Of a stretch of DNA of 64,000 nucleotides, positions 1-8,052 are shown piece by piece. The position numbers and the translations under genes were made by a program. Within the stretch, counting starts at the first letter, position 1. Each line of letters starts with the position of its first letter. This DNA is from Bin80 sp965220935. Lineage in GTDB: Bacteria > Bacteroidota > Rhodothermia > Rhodothermales > Bin80. The notes beneath the pieces are model-generated. The model did no database searches, was not told the origin of the DNA, and was given only the letters and a program-made list of their open reading frames with translations. The DNA lies in the NCBI GenBank assembly GCA_965220935.1, contig OZ244857.1, positions 1,426,001 to 1,490,000 of the forward strand. Direction: 5' to 3'.

Positions 1-132
1 ATTGCAGCACTGATTGCAAATCGGATGATTTCTGGATTTTCAGCACTTATGACAGCAAGGCGTAAGCAGGATCAGATCATACAAGTTGCATTTACACCTA
101 ATCCGATGGTTCAAGTTTTGATCACACTCTAA
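1..132 (+). CDS. C-terminal end of an unidentified protein (partial)
   Basis: Frame 1 is open from the first base of the window to a TAA stop at 130-132, giving 43 residues that end in NPMVQVLITL. The start lies outside the window. The tail is mixed polar and hydrophobic with no motif I recognise. Its position just before tRNA-Val and infC suggests an ordinary chromosomal gene, but thrS, which often precedes infC, is not recognisable here. That the frame is coding is inferred only from its openness and reasonable composition. Confidence 0.45.
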   Translation: MAALIANRMISGFSALMTARRKQDQIIQVAFTPNPMVQVLITL

Positions 133-208
133 AGTTAATGTGTGGTCCTACTTTTGGGAACTCATCTATCCACAAATCCTTAAAAATAGCATTATTGTCA
201 ACAATAAA

Positions 209-285
209 GGGTCCTTAGCTCAGTTGGTTAGAGCGCTACGTTGACATCGTAGAGGTCGATGGTTCAAATCCATTAGGACCCACCA
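209..285 (+). tRNA. tRNA-Val (anticodon GAC)
   Basis: A complete cloverleaf can be read. The acceptor stem GGGTCCT (209-215) pairs with AGGACCC (275-281). The D arm is GCTC/GAGC, and the anticodon stem CTACG (236-240) pairs with CGTAG (248-252). The loop TTGACAT places the anticodon GAC at 243-245, which reads GUC valine codons. The T arm contains GGTTCAAATCC. The discriminator is A282 and the CCA end is encoded at 283-285. The gene sits 47 bases upstream of infC in the same direction. Confidence 0.97.
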
Positions 286-332
286 TAGAGACATATTCTC
301 TATTTCGTAATATGATTCACTAACTACTTAAC

Positions 333-854
333 ATCATCGCAAAAAATATACAAACCCGTGTCAATGACTCCATTGATGCCACCACCGTACGTGTCGTTGA
401 TCCAAAAGGCAAACACGGTGTTTACACACTTGAAAAAGCCATGGAGATGGCTGAAGATCAACATCTAGATCTCGTTGAGATCGCTCCCTACGCGGATCCG
501 CCCGTCTGTAAGATTATGGATTATGGAAAGTTCCAATACGAGAAAAGTAAAAAGGAACGCGATGCGCGCAAAAAACAGCATCAAACACAACTCAAAGAAA
601 TCCGATTTCGACCACGAACCGATACCCACGACTTTGAGTTTAAAGCTAAGCATGCCAGAGAATTTCTTTCAGATGGTCATAAGGTGCGAGCCTATGTTCA
701 GTTTAGAGGAAGAGATATCATCTATAAAGAACAAGGCATGGTGATTCTTGCGCGTCTCGTTGATGCTTTAAAGGAAGTCTCCAAGCTTGATCAGGAGCCT
801 CGCATGGAAGGTCGACGCATGACGGCCATCTTTACCCCGATAAAACAAAAATAA
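333..854 (+). CDS. infC: Translation initiation factor IF-3, non-AUG start
   Basis: IF-3 binds the 30S subunit, keeps ribosomal subunits apart and checks the start codon and initiator tRNA. The N-domain reads VRVVDPKGKHGVYTLEKAME followed by LDLVEIAPYADPPVCKIMDYGKF, and the C-domain contains KEIRFRP and the closing RMTAIF region. The first in-frame ATG (441) would remove about 36 residues of the conserved N-domain. Between the in-frame TAA at 321-323 and 441 there is no ATG, GTG, TTG or CTG, so translation must begin at a rare codon. ATC at 333 or 336 is most likely, ATA at 348 less so. This gives about 173 residues, the normal family length. A rare AUU/AUC start is a known self-regulation device for infC. 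rpmI, rplT and pheST follow in the same direction. Confidence 0.93.
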   Translation: MIAKNIQTRVNDSIDATTVRVVDPKGKHGVYTLEKAMEMAEDQHLDLVEIAPYADPPVCKIMDYGKFQYEKSKKERDARKKQHQTQLKEIRFRPRTDTHDFEFKAKHAREFLSDGHKVRAYVQFRGRDIIYKEQGMVILARLVDALKEVSKLDQEPRMEGRRMTAIFTPIKQK

Positions 855-904
855 CGGAACCTGAATATATTTGATCGGTTTACCACCGTTTTATTGAATT
901 TCTG

Positions 905-1105
905 ATGCCAAAAACAAAATCAAACAGCGGGGCAAAAAAACGATTCTTTCGGACTGCATCTGGACGATTGAAGCGCGCTCACGCTTATAAAAGTCATATC
1001 TTAACAAAAAAGAGCCGCAAACGCAAACGCGAGCTTGGTAAACGAACCCTCATCAATAAAAGTGATGAACCTCGCATCAATCGGCTGTTAGGTTCCTCAA
1101 CTTGA
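905..1105 (+). CDS. rpmI: 50S ribosomal protein L35
   Basis: This 66-residue, very basic protein matches bL35. It begins MPKTKSNSGAKKRFFRTASG, followed by a lysine/arginine-rich middle (KKSRKRKRELGKR) and a short C-terminal helix ending RINRLLGSST. It belongs to the large ribosomal subunit. It lies 50 bases after infC and its stop is 18 bases before the chosen rplT start, the usual infC-rpmI-rplT order. Length and start agree with the family. Confidence 0.96.
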   Translation: MPKTKSNSGAKKRFFRTASGRLKRAHAYKSHILTKKSRKRKRELGKRTLINKSDEPRINRLLGSST

Positions 1106-1123
1106 TTGAAACATTTATTACTT

Positions 1124-1480
1124 ATGCCACGTGCACGCAATAGAGTCGCTTCCCGCCAACGCCGTAAAAAAGTACTTCGCTCAGCAAAAGGATACTGGGG
1201 AAGTCGCAGCAAAGTCTATACGGTCGCTAAACATGCGGTTGATAAAGGCCTACAATACTCATACCGAGATCGACGCAAACGCAAGCAGCACTTCAGACGT
1301 CTCTGGATCACTCGCATCAACGCTGCTGCGAGACTCAATGGGACAACCTATTCTCGGCTTTCCAATGCCCTGCGAAAGCAACAGATTGCACTGAATCGCA
1401 AGGTGCTTGCAGACCTCGCCATGAATGAGCCTGAAGTTTTCGCACAGGTTGTGCAGCAAGCTCATCAATCGGATATTTAG
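1124..1480 (+). CDS. rplT: 50S ribosomal protein L20
   Basis: This is a 118-residue bL20. It starts MPRARNRVASRQRRKKVLRS and continues with the family's AKGYWGSRSKVYTVAKHAVD and YRDRRKRKQHFRRLWITRIN blocks. bL20 is an early-assembly protein of the 50S subunit and in many bacteria represses its own operon. The open frame extends upstream to a TTG at 1106 that overlaps the end of rpmI, but the ATG at 1124 gives the canonical N-terminus. Three bases after its stop begins a Phe-rich leader peptide, so rplT is the last gene before the pheS attenuator. Confidence 0.96.
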   Translation: MPRARNRVASRQRRKKVLRSAKGYWGSRSKVYTVAKHAVDKGLQYSYRDRRKRKQHFRRLWITRINAAARLNGTTYSRLSNALRKQQIALNRKVLADLAMNEPEVFAQVVQQAHQSDI

Positions 1481-1483
1481 CAG

Positions 1484-1537
1484 ATGTTACGTTTTGAGGT
1501 TCATTCGTTTTTCTTTAACGGTAGGTACATTCTCTGA
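1484..1537 (+). CDS. Phe-rich leader peptide of the pheST attenuator (pheM-like)
   Basis: This is a 17-codon reading frame, MLRFEVHSFFFNGRYIL then TGA (1535-1537). It has four Phe codons, three of them consecutive at 1508-1516. It lies three bases after the rplT stop and directly before an intrinsic terminator in front of pheS. E. coli has a comparable leader peptide, pheM, with a run of Phe codons at the same place in the same gene order. Stalling at the Phe run when charged tRNA-Phe is scarce would mask strand 1 (1526-1532) of the downstream attenuator. The peptide itself is probably without function. Its role is inferred from position, codon content and RNA geometry. Confidence 0.85.
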   Translation: MLRFEVHSFFFNGRYIL

Positions 1538-1604
1538 TTAGGGGCCGAATGTAGAACGGTGACCACATTCCCGCCCCTGTTTGTTCAGGTTTGGCGGGTT
1601 TTTT
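1526..1604 (+). promoter_or_regulatory. Transcription attenuator upstream of pheS (1:2, 2:3, 3:4 hairpins)
   Basis: Competing structures can be read directly. Strand 1 TACATTC (1526-1532) pairs perfectly with strand 2 GAATGTA (1547-1553). Strand 2 GAATGT (1547-1552) also pairs with ACATTC (1565-1570), and this antiterminator is extended by AGGGGC (1540-1545) with GCCCCT (1573-1578). The antiterminator uses the 5' half of the terminator stem CCCGCC/GGCGGG, so the two exclude each other. A ribosome stalled on the Phe codons at 1508-1516 would cover strand 1, freeing strand 2 to form the antiterminator and let pheST be transcribed. A ribosome reaching the stop at 1535-1537 would cover strand 2, and the terminator forms. 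Mechanism inferred; pairings seen. Confidence 0.85.
1570..1604 (+). terminator. Intrinsic terminator of the pheST leader
   Basis: CCCGCC (1570-1575) pairs with GGCGGG (1593-1598). An inner stem CCTG (1576-1579) pairs with CAGG (1586-1589) around loop TTTGTT, with a TTT bulge on the 3' side, and six T residues follow (1599-1604). It ends ten bases before the pheS ATG and is the terminator arm of the attenuator. Confidence 0.88.
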
Positions 1605-1613
1605 GTTTATTAC

Positions 1614-2645
1614 ATGGAAGAAAATCTAGATACTCTTAAGTCAACCATATCTGAACTGGAGCTCGAAATTTCTGGGACGACGCTCTCAAATTCTTCGGAA
1701 GCTGAGCAGTTTCGAATCCGCTTTCTTGGCCAAAAACGTGGGATGATCACACATCTATTTAAGATAATTCCCAATCTACCCAAAGAAGACCGCCGCGAAG
1801 CTGGGCAACGCTTGAATGCTCTTCAAAGCGCCGCCCAAGCAACGCTTGATTCAGCTAAAACGACCTCTGAGTCCCTTTTAGACCCTACGGCTCAAGTTGA
1901 CCTTACATTACCTGGACGACAAAATCAATGGAGAGGATCTCGCCATCCAATTACGCTTGCCCTCTCAAAAATCACTGATATTTTCTATCGTATGGGATTT
2001 ACCATCGCAGAAGGCCCCGAAATTGAAGACGACTGGCACAACTTCACAGCGCTAAATTTCCCTGACGACCACCCTGCCCGAGACATGCAGGACACCCTAT
2101 TTATTGACGATGACTCTCCAGATCACTCACGCATTATGATGCGGACACATACCTCACCAGTTCAAATTCGCATGATGGTCGCTGGCGAGCCACCATTTCG
2201 CCTCATTGCTCCCGGGCGCGTCTATCGTAACGAGACAATCACCTATAAATCTTACTGCCTCTTTCATCAAGTTGAAGGCCTCGTGATTGACGAAGGCATT
2301 ACGATGGCCGATTTGAAAACAACGATTTACAGCTTTGCACAAGCATTCTTTGGCAAGAATGTGAAATTGAGATATCGCCCCAGTTTTTTTCCATTCACTG
2401 AGCCAAGCGCTGAATTGGATATATGGTGGGATCTTCCCGATCACCCTGATGGAGGGCGCTGGATGGAGGTTTTAGGCAGTGGAATGGTCCATCCCAATGT
2501 GTTGAAATCGGTGGGAATTGATTCTGAGCGCTATACAGGGTATGCGTTTGGCATGGGCGTTGAACGCCCTGCAATGCTTCATTTTGGGATCAAGGATATT
2601 CGCACCCTGTACGAAAACGATATCCGCTTTCTTACTCAGTTCTAA
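1614..2645 (+). CDS. pheS: Phenylalanine-tRNA ligase alpha subunit
   Basis: This 343-residue catalytic subunit of the alpha2-beta2 class IIc enzyme charges tRNA-Phe. It has an N-terminal coiled coil (about 1-85) and then the class II core: motif 1 region HPITLALSKITDIFYRMGF with AEGPEIEDDWHNF, motif 2 with RVYRNE and FHQVEG, and motif 3 GYAFGMGVERPAML. The frame is open upstream to a TTG at 1581, but that codon lies inside the terminator hairpin. ATG 1614 gives the expected start MEENLDTLKS. pheT follows after four bases. Expression is predicted to respond to Phe-tRNA charging through the leader at 1484-1604. Confidence 0.96.
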   Translation: MEENLDTLKSTISELELEISGTTLSNSSEAEQFRIRFLGQKRGMITHLFKIIPNLPKEDRREAGQRLNALQSAAQATLDSAKTTSESLLDPTAQVDLTLPGRQNQWRGSRHPITLALSKITDIFYRMGFTIAEGPEIEDDWHNFTALNFPDDHPARDMQDTLFIDDDSPDHSRIMMRTHTSPVQIRMMVAGEPPFRLIAPGRVYRNETITYKSYCLFHQVEGLVIDEGITMADLKTTIYSFAQAFFGKNVKLRYRPSFFPFTEPSAELDIWWDLPDHPDGGRWMEVLGSGMVHPNVLKSVGIDSERYTGYAFGMGVERPAMLHFGIKDIRTLYENDIRFLTQF

Positions 2646-2649
2646 GACG

Positions 2650-5103
2650 ATGAGAATCTCATATAACTGGCTTTCTGATTACATTGACCATGGTTTAGCC
2701 CCCACAGATCTGGGCGATGCCTTGACGATGTTAGGACTGGAGGTTGAACAAGATTATCCGCTGACACTGTCACTTAACGGTGTCATCGTTGGCGAAATAA
2801 AATCTATCCGCACACATCCAAATGCCGATCGACTCTGCCTCTGTGATGTGGACCTCGGAGATGGCACAACGAAACAGATCGTCTGTGGCGCTCCCAATGT
2901 TGAGGTTAATCAACGAGTCCCCGTCGCAACAATCGGCACTCAACTCTCACTCAATGGGGAAACCATTAAGATCAGAAAAGGCACAAAAATTCGTGGGCAA
3001 ATTTCCATGGGAATGATCTGTGCAGAAGATGAATTAGGACTCTCTGATGATCATCATGGAATTATGATTCTAACAGGACAATCCAACATTGGAGAGCCGA
3101 TCATAGACTACCTACGTCGAGAGCATCATATCGCTAATGATATCTCCTTTGATCTAAGTATTACGCCAAATCGCCCAGACGCTACAAGCCATCTTGGCGT
3201 TGCAAGGGACCTCTGTTCATTGCTCAATGTACCTCTTAAAATTCCCAATACCTCGACTTTTGCGACAAATGGAGATGTGGCTAAAAAAATTAATGTGCGC
3301 ATTGAATGCCCTAATATTTGTCGGCGATACTCTGCAATGATTGTCAAAGATGTGATCGTTGGCCCATCTCCAATTTGGTTAAAATCTAAGCTACAGTCAA
3401 TTGGACTACGCTCAATTAATAATATTGTTGATGTCACCAACTATGTTATGTATGAATGCGGGCAGCCACTTCATGCATTTAATTATGATCGTGTCCGTGA
3501 GAATAAAATTATTGTGCGTGAATCTGTGGCGCAGGAAAAATTTGTCACACTTGATGGAAAACAGCACTTGCTTGATGATGGTGTAATTTTGATTTGTGAT
3601 GGACAGGAGCCAATCGCCATCGCTGGAATCATGGGAGGAAAAAATTCAGAAGTGGATGATACAACGACAACCATCTTGATAGAAAGTGCTTGGTTTGACC
3701 CCTCCCGAACACGGCGCTCTGCAAAATCTCTGGGAATTTCAACAGATGCCTCCTATCGATTTGAGCGTGGAGTTGATACTCAACTCCAACCATGGGCCGC
3801 CATGCGAGCTGCAAATCTGATCAAAGACGTTGCCGGAGGATCTATCCTTAATGGTATTGTTGATGCGTTTCCTACCATTGAACCTTCACGGCAGATCAAC
3901 CTGAGACTTTCTCGAATTCCCAAGATCCTTGGTATTGAGGTTGACCATCAAAAAATCATTCAAATTCTTAGCTCACTCGGCTTTGATGTTGATACGACTC
4001 AAAAAGGAGTGATTACATGTACTGTCCCATCTTTCAGACCAGATATTCAGCAGGAGATTGATCTTATTGAAGAGATTGCGCGCATTAACGGCTTTGAGAA
4101 AATCCCATTACATACATCAAGCGCCTTGCAGTTACCTGTTCCGCTTTCTCGACCCGATGATCAATCACGTGAGCTTGCCCATTCGTTTTTGATCGGTCAT
4201 GGATTTCGAGAAATTTATTCCAATAGCCTCTTGTCAAATGACGTTGCATCTAAATTCTGTCATCCAGTCCTAGGAACTGACTCTCCTCCCGTTCAAACTC
4301 TGAATCCGGTGTCTAGATCCATGACCACCTTGCGACCATCCATGATACCTGGGATGCTAAAAGTGATGAGACATAATGTTCATCACTCTCAAATGATTCT
4401 TCGTTTTTATGAGTTCGGTCACCTGTTCCATAAAAGTACTACCCAAGCCACCTTTATTGAAAATTATTCTGAATACGATGGACTCCTCATCGGGATGAGC
4501 GGTCAGATTCAGCCTCATGGCTGGGATATTGACCCGCGTATTGCAGATTTCTTTGACCTCAAAGGAGAGGTCAGCCAGCTTCTGGCGACTCTCCAACTCA
4601 CATCCATCAAGATGGAATACCACAATCAACCAACAGACATTACAGATTACCACATTACGCTTTTATCCAAGAAGACTCAAGTTGGTACAATCGGAAAACT
4701 TTCTAAATCTATTCAACAATCAAATGACCTACCCTACCCCGTCTTTTTTGCAGAATTTAACTGGACAAGACTGATCGTTCTATATGATCAGACACCCCAA
4801 CAGACATACGAAACAATTTCACTCTTCCCCGTTGTAGTCAGAGATATTGCACTCTGTGTTGAGCGCTCTCAATCTGTCGGTCCTATGATTACTGCACTGC
4901 AACAAGTTGGAAAACCGCTTCTGCAAGATGTGCATGTATTTGATGTATACACGGGGAATCGCATTCCATCAAACCTCAAAAGTATTGCTTTCACACTCCG
5001 CTTTGGAGCAAATCGAACGCTACGCGATGAAGAAATTGATCGCGTCATGCAAAAAATTCTTAATGTTTTTTCTCAACAATTTAACGCAACATTAAGAAGT
5101 TAA
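2650..5103 (+). CDS. pheT: Phenylalanine-tRNA ligase beta subunit
   Basis: This is an 817-residue beta subunit. It begins MRISYNWLSDYID, the standard PheT start, so ATG 2650 is preferred to upstream in-frame codons that overlap pheS. A tRNA-binding OB fold lies at about 40-150 (IRTHPNADRLCLCDVD, VCGAPNV). The B3/B4 editing-like domain follows around 210-380 (VDVTNYVMYECGQPLHAFN), then the B5 domain and the inactive synthetase-like core. A C-terminal anticodon-binding FDX-ACB domain closes the protein (SLFPVVVRDIALCV, AFTLRFGANRTLRDEEI). It lies four bases after pheS and is certainly co-transcribed. No terminator is obvious after it. Confidence 0.96.
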   Translation: MRISYNWLSDYIDHGLAPTDLGDALTMLGLEVEQDYPLTLSLNGVIVGEIKSIRTHPNADRLCLCDVDLGDGTTKQIVCGAPNVEVNQRVPVATIGTQLSLNGETIKIRKGTKIRGQISMGMICAEDELGLSDDHHGIMILTGQSNIGEPIIDYLRREHHIANDISFDLSITPNRPDATSHLGVARDLCSLLNVPLKIPNTSTFATNGDVAKKINVRIECPNICRRYSAMIVKDVIVGPSPIWLKSKLQSIGLRSINNIVDVTNYVMYECGQPLHAFNYDRVRENKIIVRESVAQEKFVTLDGKQHLLDDGVILICDGQEPIAIAGIMGGKNSEVDDTTTTILIESAWFDPSRTRRSAKSLGISTDASYRFERGVDTQLQPWAAMRAANLIKDVAGGSILNGIVDAFPTIEPSRQINLRLSRIPKILGIEVDHQKIIQILSSLGFDVDTTQKGVITCTVPSFRPDIQQEIDLIEEIARINGFEKIPLHTSSALQLPVPLSRPDDQSRELAHSFLIGHGFREIYSNSLLSNDVASKFCHPVLGTDSPPVQTLNPVSRSMTTLRPSMIPGMLKVMRHNVHHSQMILRFYEFGHLFHKSTTQATFIENYSEYDGLLIGMSGQIQPHGWDIDPRIADFFDLKGEVSQLLATLQLTSIKMEYHNQPTDITDYHITLLSKKTQVGTIGKLSKSIQQSNDLPYPVFFAEFNWTRLIVLYDQTPQQTYETISLFPVVVRDIALCVERSQSVGPMITALQQVGKPLLQDVHVFDVYTGNRIPSNLKSIAFTLRFGANRTLRDEEIDRVMQKILNVFSQQFNATLRS

Positions 5104-5435
5104 TTGAATAATGTGTCGTATATTGAACCATTACCTTATCTTTAGGCGTTAAAGATTCGTTCTAGTAAGTTCCCTAACACCGTATCAGAGGCAGTTTTGC
5201 CATCATGCTGATTAACTTAAATGAAAAATCTATGTTTCAGTGTGCATTAGTACGACTTTATGTTCAGACTTGGTGTTGAAACTAAGGATCCATAAACTGA
5301 TTGACTCCTTTGATGATTGAGAATGACTTAATAAGAGATTTCACGCTGTGTTGCGTCAATTGATAAACTCATTTTACAACAATCAGTAGAGAGCATGTCC
5401 ACCTTTAAGAATGGGTTTTTCTATCAGGCAAATTG
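5104..5435. other. Intergenic region after pheT
   Basis: This is 332 bases of AT-rich sequence between pheT and the zapA operon. I see no convincing open frame, terminator or RNA structure. It presumably carries the promoter of the coiled-coil/zapA pair. Confidence 0.5.
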
Positions 5436-5768
5436 ATGAGTGCAGAAGATCAGAATCAAGAGAGAGAGCACAACCTTATTGAACACGAAATAGGTGCATC
5501 TTACTCAACTGTGACTCGTGGGATTGCCTCACTGAGACGTTTGAGGGATCACGTACATTCACTTGTGACAGAGCTTGATCGATTAAGAGATGAAAATAAA
5601 TCACTCGTTCATCGGATCAACGAACTTGAATCTGCCCAGCATCTCAAGTCATCGGGATCTTCTGTAAAATTTGACGAAAATAGAGAACAGCTTCTAGCTC
5701 GCGTAGATACCTTCATCAAAACAATTGATGAGTATCTACTGCTTGAAGAAAATCAGATTGATCCATGA
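5436..5768 (+). CDS. Small coiled-coil protein upstream of zapA
   Basis: This 110-residue protein starts at ATG 5436 (an in-frame TTG sits just before it). Residues about 25-70 show heptad spacing (IASLRRLRDHVHSL, LDRLRDENKSLVHRINELE), which points to a parallel coiled coil. The C-terminus forms a second short helix (LLARVDTFIKTIDEYLLLEE). Its stop overlaps the zapA start by four bases (ATGA), so the two are likely translated together. The pairing of a small coiled-coil protein with ZapA suggests a ZapB-like divisome partner, but this is inference from context; no diagnostic motif is present. Confidence 0.75.
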   Translation: MSAEDQNQEREHNLIEHEIGASYSTVTRGIASLRRLRDHVHSLVTELDRLRDENKSLVHRINELESAQHLKSSGSSVKFDENREQLLARVDTFIKTIDEYLLLEENQIDP

Positions 5769-6073
5769 AACAGGAATCAATCAGCGTACGCATCTTTGAA
5801 CGTGACTACCGCCTCTTAGTAAGCCCTGACGATGCAGAAATGGTCTCCAACCTTGCCGCGAACCTCAATCATAGAAGAGAAATTTTTAATCGCCAATATG
5901 GGGATCAACCCGATCTGGTTGTTGCTGTCTTCATCGCACTAGAGCTCGCCCAAGAATTACAAGAAGAAAAAGATTCTTCCAATGACTTAATCGGGGCTAT
6001 TGACCGCGAGACAGATTATCTTGATCGAGTGATTGCACTCTCGTCCCAACAATCCTCACCAGTCACGCACTAG
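5765..6073 (+). CDS. zapA: Cell division protein ZapA
   Basis: This is 102 residues, the usual ZapA size. The N-terminal globular part has the family pattern SISVRIFERDYRLLVSPDDAE followed by VSNLAANLNHR, and the C-terminal half is a helix suited to dimerisation. ZapA bundles FtsZ protofilaments at midcell. The start overlaps the preceding coiled-coil gene, and a 6S-like RNA and rny follow. A zapA-6S RNA neighbourhood is common in bacteria and supports both calls. Confidence 0.85.
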   Translation: MKQESISVRIFERDYRLLVSPDDAEMVSNLAANLNHRREIFNRQYGDQPDLVVAVFIALELAQELQEEKDSSNDLIGAIDRETDYLDRVIALSSQQSSPVTH

Positions 6074-6110
6074 TGGAACTCTTCTGTCTCACTATTGTAT
6101 TCATCTATGT

Positions 6111-6290
6111 GAGCGTCCGTAGCGGTTTGGCAAGTGAACCGTTAATTTTATTTAAAGGGAGTTGATTTTGAGTCTGGACACTAGGCCTCAATCCGTATGG
6201 ATCGTATCTACGCCGAGGATTGCGGAAGGATTTGAGCTTCACCCACACATGTAGATAAGGGTTCACACCCCCCGTTGCGGACGCTTGCGC
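6111..6290 (+). ncRNA. ssrS: Candidate 6S RNA
   Basis: About 180 bases between zapA and rny fold into a long rod. A closing helix GCGTCCG (6113-6119) pairs with CGGACGC (6278-6284), a second helix GTGAACC (6134-6140) pairs with GGTTCAC (6260-6266), and a large internal region leads to an apical arm closed by CTCAATCC with GGATTTGAG. Closing stem, central bubble and apical stem in an RNA of about 180 bases next to zapA are the hallmarks of 6S RNA, which binds and restrains RNA polymerase holoenzyme. The exact ends are not visible. A leader element of rny is the main alternative. Confidence 0.68.
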
Positions 6291-6354
6291 CTTTATGTCG
6301 GAACCATTGTCACATCAATCGGTTTCGTTAATTTTAACTAAACATTATAAATCT

Positions 6355-8052
6355 ATGGACGGCATGCAAGCCGTCCTATTGTTGAGTGTATGTATTTTGG
6401 CGTTAAGTATTGGTGCAGGACTCACTTGGTGGATGCTGACAGTTCACTCCCGCAGTTTGCTTGTTCGTGCTCGCCAAGAAGCTGCAGCAATTCTTGCTAT
6501 CGCCAATGAAGAATCTATTGCCTTAAAAGAAGAAGTCATTAGAAATGAAACTGCGGCATTTGATGAAGGGCGTGCCCAACTCAGCTCCCAAAAAGCTGCC
6601 CTTGATAGAGAGCGTGAGTCGTTTGAACAACTCAAGCGACGTTCTCGACAAAAAAATGATCGCAATCGAAAAAAACTCAACAATAGGCATCGGCGCTTAA
6701 ATAAAAAGCAAGAGTTACTCACTGAGGGGACTCAAATCATTGACACCCTTCAGACCGAGAGCGACAGGGCACTTCGTGACGCCGAAATGCTCCGAAAAGA
6801 CTTGGAAAAAATATTGAGAAAGGCATCAAAAAAACTCTCAGATATTGATGCCCAAAAGCACAGTTTGGATTCTAAACAATCAAGACTTGATTCTTTAATT
6901 AGTGATCGCCTGAGAAAATTGGAGATCATTTCTGATCTATCACAAAATGAAGCGCTCCAGCAATTGCGTGAAGAACTCTTAGAAAAAGCACAAGAAGATA
7001 TTGCCCTTGAGCTAATTGAGTTACAAGATCAGGCAGATGTAACAGCGCAAGACCATGCGCACAAAATCGTTCTTACAACGATGCAGCGTCTTGCCTCTGA
7101 TGAGGCAGAATCTAACTCTGTCTCGGTTGCGCATATTCCTTCTGAAGATGTAAAAGGTAGAATCATTGGGCGTGAAGGACGCAACATACAAGCATTTGAG
7201 GCTGCGACAGGGGTAGATCTTCTCGTAGATGATACCCCAGGGGCCATCGTGATTAGCTCGTTTGATCCTTACAGGCGTGAGATTGCACTCCGCGCCTTGA
7301 ATAAACTCATCCAAGATGGTCGGATTCACCCAGGAACAATTGAGAGATTTGTCTCTAATGCTGAGAAAACCATTAAGGGCGAAATCCGCATTCTTGGCGA
7401 ACGCACACTTCTGGACCTGAAACTACGCGGAATGCACAAAGAACTTGTATCTATCGTTGGTAAAATGAAGTATCGGACCAGCTATGGTCAAAACCTTCTC
7501 AACCATAGCATCCAAGTCGCCCGCCTATGCTCAATTATGGCAGCGGAAATGGGACTCAATGCCCAAATTGCTCGACGTGCTGGACTGTTACATGATATTG
7601 GGAAAGTACTCCAAGAATCGTTTGATCGCTCTCACGCACTCGTGGGAATGGATTACTGTAAACGCTTTAAAGAATCCATTGATATCTGCAATGCTGTCGG
7701 ATCTCACCATGATGAAATTGAAATGACTTCCCTGTATGCCCCGATTGTTCAGATCTGTGATGCCATCAGCGGAGCTCGCCCTGGGGCTCGCAATATTCGA
7801 CGAGATGAATATATTGAACGTCTCCAAGACATGGAGGCCATTGCAATGTCGTTTGATGGAGTCACTCTTGCGTATGCTATCCAAGGAGGCAGAGAACTTC
7901 GTGTCATTGTTGAGTACGCAAAAATCTCAGATCAAGGCACCCGTGAGCTTGCAGTGAATATTTCCTCCCGTATCCAAAATGAGCTGACCTATCCAGGCCA
8001 GGTCAATGTCACGGTTATCCGTGAATTGAGAAGAACATCTACCGCAAAATAA
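6355..8052 (+). CDS. rny: Ribonuclease Y
   Basis: This is a 565-residue membrane-anchored endoribonuclease that starts mRNA decay. A single N-terminal membrane helix (AVLLLSVCILALSIGAGL) is followed by a long charged coiled coil (about 30-215). A KH RNA-binding domain follows (VKGRIIGREGRNIQAFE, then VDLLVDDTPGAIVIS). The HD phosphodiesterase domain has NHSIQVARLCSIMA, RRAGLLHDIGK and SHHDE, which supply metal-binding His/Asp residues. ATG 6355 is chosen because it places the membrane helix near the N-terminus. An earlier ATG (6295) would add 20 residues overlapping the 3' edge of the 6S-like RNA. The stop overlaps the dipeptidase start (TAATG). Confidence 0.95.
   Translation: MDGMQAVLLLSVCILALSIGAGLTWWMLTVHSRSLLVRARQEAAAILAIANEESIALKEEVIRNETAAFDEGRAQLSSQKAALDRERESFEQLKRRSRQKNDRNRKKLNNRHRRLNKKQELLTEGTQIIDTLQTESDRALRDAEMLRKDLEKILRKASKKLSDIDAQKHSLDSKQSRLDSLISDRLRKLEIISDLSQNEALQQLREELLEKAQEDIALELIELQDQADVTAQDHAHKIVLTTMQRLASDEAESNSVSVAHIPSEDVKGRIIGREGRNIQAFEAATGVDLLVDDTPGAIVISSFDPYRREIALRALNKLIQDGRIHPGTIERFVSNAEKTIKGEIRILGERTLLDLKLRGMHKELVSIVGKMKYRTSYGQNLLNHSIQVARLCSIMAAEMGLNAQIARRAGLLHDIGKVLQESFDRSHALVGMDYCKRFKESIDICNAVGSHHDEIEMTSLYAPIVQICDAISGARPGARNIRRDEYIERLQDMEAIAMSFDGVTLAYAIQGGRELRVIVEYAKISDQGTRELAVNISSRIQNELTYPGQVNVTVIRELRRTSTAK

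Noticed and set aside
1484..1604. T-box riboswitch before pheS
   Set aside because: No T-box consensus or specifier loop is visible, and the leader peptide with three competing hairpins explains the region fully.
6295..6354. ATG 6295 as the start of rny
   Set aside because: It would place 20 polar residues before the membrane anchor and sits against the 3' edge of the 6S-like RNA. ATG 6355 gives the usual N-terminal membrane helix.
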